Shown here: one piece after another, positions 7,620 through 14,812 of the stretch
Layout: each line of letters begins with the position of its first letter
Position numbering within the stretch: the stretch's first letter is position 1
Assembly: GCA_005887685.1 (NCBI GenBank)
Contig: VBHJ01000005.1
Span: forward strand, 1 to 60,292
DNA from: Chloroflexota bacterium
GTDB lineage: Bacteria; Chloroflexota; Dormibacteria; Dormibacterales; Dormibacteraceae
DNA: 60,292 nt
Direction of reading: 5' to 3'
Translations under genes and position numbers: made by a program
Notes under the pieces: generated by a model
What the model saw: only the letters and a program-made list of their open reading frames with translations
Database searches by the model: none
Told to the model about the DNA's origin: nothing

Positions 7620-8266
7620 ACGGCAAGCGCGAGAACAGGATCGACAAGATCGTCTCCGACCTATTGCGGGGTCGCCGCCTGAAGCTGCGCGGCGGCGATG
7701 CGGAGGAAAAGGCCGCCATCACGGCCGCGGCGCGACTCGCCGCTGCGCGCCAAGGCTCCCAGCGCATGCACCCGGCTTTTCGCAAGAGGCTCGCCACGCT
7801 GCTGGAGCAGGCGCCGAAGAAGGACCGCGTGACCCGGCGCGCCGCGCTGGTCGCCGGTCTTGGCCTCGCGGCAGGCGTCGCGGCAGGGACGTTGCTCGGC
7901 CGAGCCACGCAGCCGGGCGTCATGCCGGTGGCGGGCGCCGCGATCGATCCCGTCGATGGTCGCTGGATCGACGTCGCCGCGATGAGCGACCTCGCGGAGG
8001 GCCAGGGCAAGCGCGTCAAGGCGGGTGGCATTGGGGCGTTCGTGTTCCGGCGCGGCCAGTCGGTGACGGCGGTCTCATCCATCTGCTCCCACCTGCCGTG
8101 CGAGCTGTGGTGGGACGGAAGCAACAGCCACCTCGCGTGCCCGTGTCATCCAGCGTCGTTCCGCCCGGACGGCAAGCCGACCGACGGCTATGCCCTTCCC
8201 GCTCTGAACGCGGTCCAGGTGCGCGTCACCGCCGAAGGACGCATCGAGGTGCTGGGGACCGAATGA
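7616..8266 (+). CDS. membrane-anchored Rieske [2Fe-2S] protein, possible redox-sensing anti-sigma
   Basis: 216 residues. The first ~75 residues are charged and helical and look cytoplasmic, much like the N-terminal part of small anti-sigma factors. One transmembrane helix follows (RRAALVAGLGLAAGVAAGTL). The outer part is a Rieske domain with CSHLPC and CPCHPASF supplying the Cys/His cluster ligands and the disulfide cysteines. The reading frame begins inside the sigma gene's stop (ATGA), so expression is coupled. Known Rieske proteins serve bc1/b6f complexes or dioxygenases; no such genes are nearby. A role in sensing redox for the sigma factor is inference. Confidence 0.8.
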   Translation: MNGKRENRIDKIVSDLLRGRRLKLRGGDAEEKAAITAAARLAAARQGSQRMHPAFRKRLATLLEQAPKKDRVTRRAALVAGLGLAAGVAAGTLLGRATQPGVMPVAGAAIDPVDGRWIDVAAMSDLAEGQGKRVKAGGIGAFVFRRGQSVTAVSSICSHLPCELWWDGSNSHLACPCHPASFRPDGKPTDGYALPALNAVQVRVTAEGRIEVLGTE

Positions 8267-8526
8267 ACGTCCGGGCGCACAGGTCGAGGCAGATTGCCCT
8301 GGACCGGTGTCTTCAGCTTCTCGAGGAGGCGCAGGTCCGCGGGCGGGTCCGCATCGACGGGCCGCTTGGCGCGTCGCTGCGACGTCATCTCGAGCGGGCC
8401 GGGGTCATCGCCGACCACCGGTTGGAGGGCCGGCGCATCGACCGGGTGCTCGACGACATCTTCGCGCTGCAGGCGCAATTGCTCGGGCAGGACCCGGAGG
8501 ACAGCCGGCACCACAACGGGTCTTAG
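8263..8526 (+). CDS. small hypothetical protein
   Basis: 87 residues, with ATG start in an ATGA overlap with the Rieske gene, which supports it as a real gene of the same operon. It is basic, predicted helical (RQIALDRCLQLLEEAQ; LRRHLERAGVIADH; IDRVLDDIFALQAQLL) and has no membrane segment or metal motif. I do not recognise a family. Its place suggests an accessory to the sigma/Rieske pair. Confidence 0.6.
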   Translation: MNVRAHRSRQIALDRCLQLLEEAQVRGRVRIDGPLGASLRRHLERAGVIADHRLEGRRIDRVLDDIFALQAQLLGQDPEDSRHHNGS

Positions 8527-8528
8527 TC

Positions 8529-8566
8529 GCCCCTCCGCCCGCACCTTCCCCCTGGATGGGGAGGAC
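8529..8566 (+). repeat. dispersed double-hairpin element, copy upstream of metK
   Basis: CCCCTCCG, a short spacer, then a hairpin with arms CTTCCCC (545-551 of the 8 kb block, i.e. 8545-8551) and GGGGAGG (8558-8564) around a TGGA loop. It matches the right half of the element seen at 20945, 46886, 46979 and 51461. It lies in the short gap between the small ORF and metK; the AGGA at its end is 18 nt from the metK GTG. Confidence 0.55.
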
Positions 8567-8582
8567 ACTATGATCTGCCTTT

Positions 8583-9809
8583 GTGACAACAAGCTTCAGC
8601 TCATCGCGCTCGTTTCTGCTCACCTCCGAATCGGTCACCGAGGGGCATCCTGACAAGGTCTGCGACCAGGTCTCGGATGCGGTCCTCGACGGGATGCTGT
8701 CGCAGGACGCTCACGCCCGGGTCGCGTGCGAAACCGCGATCACAAAGGGACTTTGCGTCGTGATCGGCGAGGTGACCACGCATGCGGACCTCGACATCCA
8801 GCGCACGATCCGCGACACGATCCGCGCGATCGGTTACAACGACGAGCAGATCGGATTCGACGCCGACCACGCGCTGATCCAGGTCTATCTGAAAGAGCAG
8901 TCGCCGGACATCGCCGCCGGAGTGAATCACTCGCTCGAGGAGCGCGAAGGCTCGTTGGAAGACGACCCGTTCGAGCTGCAGGGAGCGGGGGACCAGGGCA
9001 TGATGATCGGCTTCGCCTGCCGCGAAACGCCGGAGCTGATGCCGCTCACGATCTCGCTCGCCAACCGGCTGGCGAAGAAGCTGGCCGAGACGCGAAAGGA
9101 CGGGTCGCTTCCGTTCCTGCGGCCCGACGGCAAGACGCAGGTGACCGTCGAGTACGAGCTCGGACGGCCAAAACGCATCGAGGCGATCGTCGTCTCGACC
9201 CATCACGCGGCGAGCGCCACGCAGAAAGAGATCGCCGAGGGCGTCCGCGAGCTCGTGATCAATCCGGTGCTGAAGGGCCAGGTGGTCGACGCCGCGACGA
9301 AGATCATGGTCAACCCGAGCGGTCATTTCGTCCTCGGCGGCCCCGCCGCTGACGCCGGCCTGACAGGACGCAAGATCATCGTCGACACGTACGGCGGCGT
9401 GGCACGACACGGCGGCGGCGCTTTCAGCGGCAAGGACCCGAGCAAGGTCGACCGGTCCGCGGCCTACGCGGCGCGCCATGTGGCGAAGAACCTCGTCGCG
9501 GCGGGTCTGGTGGATCGCTGCGAGGTCCAGGTCTCGTATGCGATCGGTCGCGCGCACCCGACCTCGATTGCGGTCGAGACGTTCGGCACGGGCACGAAGT
9601 CCGAAGACGAGCTGCTCGCGCTGGTCCGCCGCCATTTCGACCTGCGGCCTGGCGCGATCATCGCGAACATGAACCTCCTGCGCCCGATCTACCGCCAGAC
9701 CGCCACCTACGGGCACTTTGGTCGCGATGACCTCGGAGTGCCTTGGGAGGCCACCAACAAAGTCGAGGCGCTGCGCGCGGACGCAGCCGTCGTAGTGCGT
9801 CCGAGCTAG
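8583..9809 (+). CDS. metK: S-adenosylmethionine synthetase
   Basis: 408 residues, GTG start. It makes S-adenosylmethionine from methionine and ATP. Family signatures are present: [22 protein letters not shown] at the N-terminus (methionine and Mg/ATP site), [12 protein letters not shown], the P-loop-like [20 protein letters not shown], and the C-terminal [13 protein letters not shown] / ISYAIG-like region ([10 protein letters not shown]). Length is normal. No SAM riboswitch is recognisable in the 56 nt before it. It lies downstream of the Rieske operon and just before an MshC/CysS-type ligase gene. Confidence 0.97.
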   Translation: MTTSFSSSRSFLLTSESVTEGHPDKVCDQVSDAVLDGMLSQDAHARVACETAITKGLCVVIGEVTTHADLDIQRTIRDTIRAIGYNDEQIGFDADHALIQVYLKEQSPDIAAGVNHSLEEREGSLEDDPFELQGAGDQGMMIGFACRETPELMPLTISLANRLAKKLAETRKDGSLPFLRPDGKTQVTVEYELGRPKRIEAIVVSTHHAASATQKEIAEGVRELVINPVLKGQVVDAATKIMVNPSGHFVLGGPAADAGLTGRKIIVDTYGGVARHGGGAFSGKDPSKVDRSAAYAARHVAKNLVAAGLVDRCEVQVSYAIGRAHPTSIAVETFGTGTKSEDELLALVRRHFDLRPGAIIANMNLLRPIYRQTATYGHFGRDDLGVPWEATNKVEALRADAAVVVRPS

Positions 9810-9837
9810 AACGAAACCTTTTCGCGTCCGCGACACG

Positions 9838-10992
9838 CTGACCGAGCGGAAGGTTCGCTTTGATCCGGTCCGCAAGCCGTTCACGCTGTATGTGTGCGGC
9901 ATCACGCCCTATGACTCGGGACACATGGGTCACGCGTTCACGTTTTCGATCTTCGACGTGCTGGTGCGATTCCTCGAAGCCGGCGGCGTGCGCGTCAAGT
10001 ACGTCCAGAACGTCACCGATATAGACGACCCGTTATTCGAGCGCGCGCGCCGTGATGGCATCGACTGGCGGGAGCTGGCGGACCGCGAGACGCAGGTGCA
10101 CATCCGCGACATGACCGTGCTCGGCTGGCGGCGGCCGGACGTGATGCCCCGGGTTTCCGGCGAGATCAAGCGGATCGTGTCCGCGGCGTCGAAGCTGCAT
10201 TCATCGGGCTTCGCCTATCGTTCCGACGCGCTTTACTTCGACGCCAGCAAATATCGCGGCTACGGCCGCCTGTCACACCGGACGCGGCGCTCGATGCTGC
10301 GCAAGCTCCGCGACGAAGGGTTGCTCGGCAAGGTCGGCCCGGATGCGAAGCGCGATGCGCTCGACTTCCCGCTCTGGCGCCCTTCCGCCCCGGAAGAGCC
10401 GGCGTGGCCCTCGAAGTTCGGAGAGGGCCGCCCGGGATGGCATATCGAGTGCTCGGTGATGGCCATGCACTACCTCGGCGAACAGATCGACATCCACGGC
10501 GGCGGGCGGGACCTGCAGTTCAGCCATCACGAGTCGGAGCGCGCGCAGTCGGAGTCGTTGACCGGCAAGAAGCCCTTTGCTCGCGCATGGATGCACACCG
10601 GGATGGTCCGATACGAGGGCCGCAAGATGAGCAAATCGCTCGGCAACCTCGTCAAGGTCAGCCAGGCGCTGCAGCGCGCGCCGGCGGCCGCGGTGAGGCT
10701 CTACCTCGTCTCGCACAGATACGGCCGCGACTGGGACTTCGGCTGGCAGGGACTTGCGCGCTCGGCAAGGTTGGTCGAGCAGATGCGTAAATTCCTCGCC
10801 GACGACGAACGTGCGGGTAAGCGCAAGACGCCGCCCGGTCGGGCGCTGATGGATGAGTTCAACGCGGCGCTGGCCGACGACCTCGACACGCCTCGAGCCG
10901 TCCGGGCGATGCGGGCCGCGTTGCGTCAGCGCGACGCGGCAGCGCTGCGGGGGATGAAAGAAATCCTGATGGGTTCCGCCGCCCTCAGCTGA
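9838..10992 (+). CDS. MshC-like cysteine ligase (cysteinyl-tRNA synthetase paralogue)
   Basis: Class I synthetase fold with TLYVCGITPYDSGHMGHA (HIGH-type motif and zinc Cys), YVQNVTDIDDPLFERARRDG, WHIECSVMAM (zinc ligands), IDIHGGGRDLQFSHHE and KMSKS in RKMSKSLGNLV. These stretches, especially CGITPYD and DIDDPLFERA, look closer to mycothiol ligase MshC (Cys + GlcN-Ins) than to CysS, and the anticodon-binding C-terminus is short. There is no ATG, GTG or TTG that gives a complete N-terminus: GTG 9892 starts at the zinc Cys and loses the first strand. CTG 9838 is used here as the likeliest start; the frame is open back to 9796. Confidence 0.72.
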   Translation: MTERKVRFDPVRKPFTLYVCGITPYDSGHMGHAFTFSIFDVLVRFLEAGGVRVKYVQNVTDIDDPLFERARRDGIDWRELADRETQVHIRDMTVLGWRRPDVMPRVSGEIKRIVSAASKLHSSGFAYRSDALYFDASKYRGYGRLSHRTRRSMLRKLRDEGLLGKVGPDAKRDALDFPLWRPSAPEEPAWPSKFGEGRPGWHIECSVMAMHYLGEQIDIHGGGRDLQFSHHESERAQSESLTGKKPFARAWMHTGMVRYEGRKMSKSLGNLVKVSQALQRAPAAAVRLYLVSHRYGRDWDFGWQGLARSARLVEQMRKFLADDERAGKRKTPPGRALMDEFNAALADDLDTPRAVRAMRAALRQRDAAALRGMKEILMGSAALS

Positions 10993-11293
10993 TCTCTAGC
11001 GGAGACCCGCAGTTTGGGCACTCCATGTTCTCGTCGAGCTGGACCATCGTCTCGCAGACGGGGCACAGGACGTCCGTGATGGCGGGAGCCGAAGATTCGT
11101 CCTCCTGAGCCTGGGCCTCCAGGTCCGCCGGCACCGCCGCCAGGTCAAGCGCCGGCGCGCCGCAGTTGAGGCAGACGTAGCTGGCCTGCGTCACGCGGTG
11201 GTCCTGGTAGACCCCGGCGGCGTCCACCTCGACCTCGGCGAACAGGGCGCGGAACAACCGGCCTCCGCAGCGGGCCGAACAAACGAGCAACAT
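10985..11293 (-). CDS. small zinc-ribbon protein
   Basis: 102 residues. Two CxxC-type pairs in VCLNCG, and another pair of knuckles in LCPVCE and ECPNCG near the C-terminus, suggest one or two zinc ribbons joined by an acidic linker. An N-terminal CSARCGG adds further cysteines. No catalytic motif or membrane segment is seen, and I do not recognise a named family. The stop overlaps the end of the convergent MshC-like gene by 8 bp. It lies 22 nt downstream of the ABC permease on the same strand. Confidence 0.6.
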   Translation of the reverse strand: MLLVCSARCGGRLFRALFAEVEVDAAGVYQDHRVTQASYVCLNCGAPALDLAAVPADLEAQAQEDESSAPAITDVLCPVCETMVQLDENMECPNCGSPLEIS

Positions 11294-11315
11294 TCCGCAA
11301 CCCAGACTACGTACT

Positions 11316-12416
11316 TCAGCCCAGACGTCGGCGGAGAGTTGCCGTGCCGGCCGCGATCAGCAGGATGCAGAATCCCGCGACCACGGCGGCATCCAGCTGC
11401 AGGGACGGCCAGGTCACGTCCGCTCCCTTGACCATGATGTCGCGCATTCCATTCACCGCGTAGGTAAGCGGCAGCACGTCGGACAGCCACTGGAGGCCCT
11501 TCGGCTCGGTGGAGACCGGGAAGATGATGCCCGACAGCAGAACCTGCGGCACCACCACCAGCGGTATGAACTGCACGGCCTGGAACTCCGAGCGCGCAAA
11601 CATGCTCAGGAAGATGCCGAGATTGACGGCGGCGATGGCCATCAGCGCCTCCATCCCGAAAATCAGGAACACGCTCCCCTGGTTGTGGATGTGGAGGATG
11701 GCGAGGGCGAACACGAGCACCTCGACCGCCTGGACCAGCGCGAGCACGGTGAATCCGAGCATGTATCCGACTACGATCTCGCCTCGTCGCAGCGGACTTG
11801 CCATCAGCCGCTCGAGAGTGCCCTGGGATCGCTCGTTGAGAAACGACACGATGGTGATCACGAAGACGAGAAAGAACACCACGAGGCCGACGAACGCCGC
11901 GCCAAAGTAATCGAGCGTGTCGTAATTCTGGCCACCGTAGAGATACTTGACCTGGAACTGGAAGGTGACGCTTCGCCCGCTGACGCGCGAAGCGAGCGAG
12001 ATCATCGACTGCTGCAGAGCCTGGATGACCGGAGCGTCTTCGCCCGGCTGCGAACCTTCGAGATGGACCTCAGGCGCGACGGTGCCCGCCTGGGCCTGCT
12101 GGCTGAAATCGGACGGCAGAACGATGTAAGCGACGAGCGATCCGTCCTTGAGCTTGGCGTCGCCGTCGGCCGCATTGATGTCGGTGGCCCTGATGTGGCT
12201 CGAGCTCTTCAGGCCGTCCGCGACGATCGCACCGAGCGGACCGGAATCCTGGTTTGCGACGCCCACTTCCGGTGCGCTGGTCGAGCCCCGCATGATATAG
12301 CCGAGAAGGCCGAGGATGACGATCGGCGCCACGAACAGAAGCGCGAGGGTACGCCGGTCGCGGCGGAACCCCTGCAGAAGCCGCCTGGTGATCGCGACGA
12401 TGCGATGCCCGCTCAT
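11316..12416 (-). CDS. ABC-2 type permease of an export system
   Basis: 366 residues. ATG start overlaps the stop of the ATPase gene (ATGA). Topology is that of DrrB/YhgE-like ABC-2 exporters: one N-terminal helix (LALLFVAPIVILGLLGYIM), a ~140-residue extracytoplasmic loop, then five helices at the C-terminal half including YFGAAFVGLVVFFLVF and the ERSQGTLERLMASPLRRGEI coupling loop. It forms a two-gene exporter with the ATPase and is preceded by a TetR gene, the usual arrangement for drug or lipid efflux systems. The substrate is unknown. Confidence 0.87.
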   Translation of the reverse strand: MSGHRIVAITRRLLQGFRRDRRTLALLFVAPIVILGLLGYIMRGSTSAPEVGVANQDSGPLGAIVADGLKSSSHIRATDINAADGDAKLKDGSLVAYIVLPSDFSQQAQAGTVAPEVHLEGSQPGEDAPVIQALQQSMISLASRVSGRSVTFQFQVKYLYGGQNYDTLDYFGAAFVGLVVFFLVFVITIVSFLNERSQGTLERLMASPLRRGEIVVGYMLGFTVLALVQAVEVLVFALAILHIHNQGSVFLIFGMEALMAIAAVNLGIFLSMFARSEFQAVQFIPLVVVPQVLLSGIIFPVSTEPKGLQWLSDVLPLTYAVNGMRDIMVKGADVTWPSLQLDAAVVAGFCILLIAAGTATLRRRLG

Positions 12417-13129
12417 GACTCGTTCCTTCCGGCGAGTGCGAGGAAGGCTTCTTCTAAGTTTTGCGAGCCGCCCTGCGTCCGGATGTCGGCGGGCGAACCC
12501 TCGGCGAGGAGCCGCCCGTACTGGATCAGTCCCAACCGCTGGCAGCGGTCCGCCTCGTCCATGACGTGGCTGGACACGATCATGGTGGTTCCTGCCGCCG
12601 CCATGCGGCGGAAGGAGTCCCAGAACTGCACACGCAGCTGCGGATCGATGCCGACAGTCGGCTCGTCGAGCAGCAGGAGCTCCGGACGATGGACGAGCGC
12701 GCACGCGAGCGAGCAGCGCTGCCGCAAGCCTCCGCTGAGCGTCGCCACCACAGATCCGCGTCGCTCATAGAGCTGCACCAGCTCGAGTGCCTGCTTGACG
12801 CCGTCCTCTGCGCCGTTGATGGCGGCAAAGAACCGCACGTTCTCTTCGACTGACAGCGCGGGATAGAGCGCCGCCTGTTGGGTCATATAGCCGATGTGTC
12901 GCAGGACCGCGACCTGGGGCATTCGCTGCCCGAGCACGGTCACCGTGCCGGCATGGGCTTCAAGGAGGCCGCAGATCAGGCGAATGAGCGTCGTCTTCCC
13001 GGCCCCGTTGGGGCCGAGGAGGCCATAGATCTCGCCCTGCCGCACCCGCAGGGTTACGCCGTTCAGCGCCTTGAAGGAGCCGAAAGACTTGGAGACGTCC
13101 TCCACGGTGACGGCATAGGTTTCGCTCAT
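12413..13129 (-). CDS. ABC exporter ATP-binding protein
   Basis: 238 residues from ATG 13129, chosen because GGAGGAG lies just upstream and the family N-terminus (ETYAVTVEDVSKSFGSFKAL) starts there. Walker A is GPNGAGKTTLI, Q-loop MTQQAAL, signature LSGGLRQRCSLA, Walker B LLLLDEPTVGID and the H-loop His lies in VSSHVMDEA. This is the DrrA/CcmA-type family that powers ABC-2 permeases. It sits between the TetR gene (11-nt gap) and the permease (ATGA overlap). Confidence 0.92.
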   Translation of the reverse strand: MSETYAVTVEDVSKSFGSFKALNGVTLRVRQGEIYGLLGPNGAGKTTLIRLICGLLEAHAGTVTVLGQRMPQVAVLRHIGYMTQQAALYPALSVEENVRFFAAINGAEDGVKQALELVQLYERRGSVVATLSGGLRQRCSLACALVHRPELLLLDEPTVGIDPQLRVQFWDSFRRMAAAGTTMIVSSHVMDEADRCQRLGLIQYGRLLAEGSPADIRTQGGSQNLEEAFLALAGRNES

Positions 13130-13140
13130 CGCGCTCCTCC

Positions 13141-13908
13141 TCAAATGGCCATGGCACGGAGCCAGGTCTCAGCCAGCTCGGCAACTGCCTGCTCTCCATC
13201 CATCTCGAAACCGAGAACTTGCTCGGCCGCAGGACGAGTCAACAGGTGAAAAAAGATCGGACCCGCAAAGGACTGCAGGGCAAGCAGGGGATGCATGGGC
13301 CGCAAACGCCCGGCCGACATCTGTGTGGTGATGTATTTGACCAGCGATCCCACCAGGCTCGCGATCACTTCACGCACCGCCCCCTCTGTATCCGGCGCGA
13401 GGCTGCTGACCTCGAAGAAGAGCGCCCTCAGCAGGCCGGTCCGATTTTCGCCGCGGGCATAGACGGTTCGATAGACCGCGCGGGCGACCTCCGGCATCAC
13501 GGCCTCGGGCGGCTCGTCGCCCATTGCCTCCAGCACCCTGGTCACAGGTTCGAGTGGGGAGTAGGTCCGCACGAGGCCGGTGAAAAGTGCCCCCTTGCCG
13601 GGGAAGAGCCGGTACAGCGAGGCCCGCGAGACGCCAGCCTTGCGGGCCAGCTCGTCCATGGAGAGAGAGCTCAGGCCGCGCTCGCCCACCATCCGGAAGG
13701 CCGCGGCAAGGATCCGGTCCCTGGAGCCGGGCTCGGGCACTCGGTTCAGGGCCTGGAACAGGGCATCCCGCGATTTGAAGGCCCTGTAGAAGCCGGCGCG
13801 GGAGACGCCGGCAGCCGCGGCGAAATCGGCCACTGTCGGTTTGCCTCCCATGGCCACGACCACGCGGGCGCGGTTCAGGATTCGGCCACGTGAATCCCCT
13901 TCGGCCAC
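13141..13908 (-). CDS. TetR-family regulator with two N-terminal HTH domains
   Basis: 255 residues. Two TetR-type HTH regions occur in series. The first is about residues 8-52 with GVSRAGFYRAFKSRDALFQAL. The second is about 60-107 with RILAAAFRMVGERGLSSLSM followed by GVSRASLYRLFPGKGALFTG. The remainder is a normal TetR ligand-binding/dimer domain. TetR proteins normally carry one HTH, so this chain would bring four to a dimer. It precedes the ABC exporter genes and is expected to repress them; a set of inverted and direct half-sites lies right at its start (13911-13953). Confidence 0.85.
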   Translation of the reverse strand: MAEGDSRGRILNRARVVVAMGGKPTVADFAAAAGVSRAGFYRAFKSRDALFQALNRVPEPGSRDRILAAAFRMVGERGLSSLSMDELARKAGVSRASLYRLFPGKGALFTGLVRTYSPLEPVTRVLEAMGDEPPEAVMPEVARAVYRTVYARGENRTGLLRALFFEVSSLAPDTEGAVREVIASLVGSLVKYITTQMSAGRLRPMHPLLALQSFAGPIFFHLLTRPAAEQVLGFEMDGEQAVAELAETWLRAMAI

Positions 13909-13910
13909 CG

Positions 13911-13953
13911 GACAAGACTAGACAAGACGTCGCGTCTCGTCAAGCCTCGTCTT
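13911..13953 (-). promoter_or_regulatory. candidate operator for the TetR regulator
   Basis: On the plus strand GACAAGAC occurs at 13911-13918 and 13921-13928, followed by GTCTCGTC at 13934-13941, which is its inverse with one mismatch, and by CTCGTCTT at 13946-13953. The two central copies form a palindrome around GTCGC. The cluster lies 3-45 nt upstream of the TetR start codon, where autoregulatory operators normally sit. Four half-sites would suit a protein with two HTH domains per chain. Confidence 0.55.
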
Positions 13954-13969
13954 AACGCGCTGGGTTGCG

Positions 13970-14386
13970 TCAGGCCTGGATCGGCGACCAACCTGACATA
14001 CGAAACACCGAAATGGCCACCACCGGACCGATTGGACGCGCGTGTCGATATTGCGGATAGCGGCCGGCCAGCATTTCAATCGCATGCTCGGCCTGGGCGA
14101 CGTCGGCGACGATTTGCGCGGCGCCGTCGATCCGCACCCACCACAGCCGGCTCCAGTCGTCCTCGTAGTGGTCGAAGAGCACCGACACCGAGGGATTGGC
14201 CGCGATGTTGCGCAGACGTTTGAGGTCAGAGGTTCGCTTCGGCTTCGCGTCGACCGCGAAGTAAAGCGTGTCGCCATCGACCACAAAGCAGATGGGCACG
14301 ACGTGCGGTCGGCCGGCCACATCGACCGTCGCCAGGCGTGCCACCGGCATCTCCGCGATGCGCCGCCTCATCGCCGTGGCGTCCAT
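13970..14386 (-). CDS. PPOX-class (F420-dependent type) oxidoreductase
   Basis: 138 residues. The split-barrel flavin/F420-binding fold is shown by VARLATVDVAGRPHVVPICF, the DGDTLYFAVDAKPKR strand, LRNIAANPSVSVLFDHY and DDWSRLWWVRIDGAA. This combination is typical of the TIGR03668 'PPOX class F420-dependent' proteins. These reduce or bind quinone- or bilin-like compounds; the real substrate is unknown. The gene is divergent from the DUF2203 gene with only 21 nt between starts, though a second ATG at 14371 is possible. Confidence 0.82.
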   Translation of the reverse strand: MDATAMRRRIAEMPVARLATVDVAGRPHVVPICFVVDGDTLYFAVDAKPKRTSDLKRLRNIAANPSVSVLFDHYEDDWSRLWWVRIDGAAQIVADVAQAEHAIEMLAGRYPQYRHARPIGPVVAISVFRMSGWSPIQA

Positions 14387-14407
14387 CCAACGAAGTATCG
14401 TTGAGCC

Positions 14408-14812
14408 GTGCAGAGGCTCCGCACATACACGGTCGAAGAGGCAAACCGCGAGCTGCCGCGGGTGCGTCCGATCGTCGCGCAGATAGCGGAGCTCTCAGCC
14501 CTCAGACCCGACCTCGAGGAGCAGCTGCGCATGGCCGATTACAAAGTGCAGCGCCCGGGGTCCAACGGCGATGACCGCGAGCGGTTGCAGCAAGCTCGAG
14601 ACGCGGTGCACGGCGCCGAGGAGGAGCTTCTCAAAGCGGTGCTGAACCTCAACAGCATGGGGATCCAGCTCAAGGGCCCACTCGAGGGCCTGATCGACTT
14701 TCCGTCCTATCGCGACGGCGAGCTGGTCGAGCTTTGCTGGAAGCTGGGCGAGGAGCGGGTCGAGCACTGGCACCGGGTCGGCGAGGGATTCTCCGGAAGG
14801 AAAAGGCTCTAG
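14408..14812 (+). CDS. DUF2203 family protein
   Basis: 134 residues, GTG start. Typical DUF2203 features are visible: the N-terminal YTVEEANRELPRVRPIV, an alpha-helical coiled centre, the ING/LNSMGIQLKGPLEGLIDFP motif and the closing ELCWKLGEERVEHWHRVGEGF. The family is of unknown function, cytoplasmic, and common in Terrabacteria. It ends next to the convergent dxs gene. Confidence 0.88.
   Translation: MQRLRTYTVEEANRELPRVRPIVAQIAELSALRPDLEEQLRMADYKVQRPGSNGDDRERLQQARDAVHGAEEELLKAVLNLNSMGIQLKGPLEGLIDFPSYRDGELVELCWKLGEERVEHWHRVGEGFSGRKRL

Noticed and set aside
8527-8582. SAM riboswitch upstream of metK
   Set aside because: Only 56 nt separate the genes, and they are filled by the hairpin element; none of the SAM aptamer features is visible.
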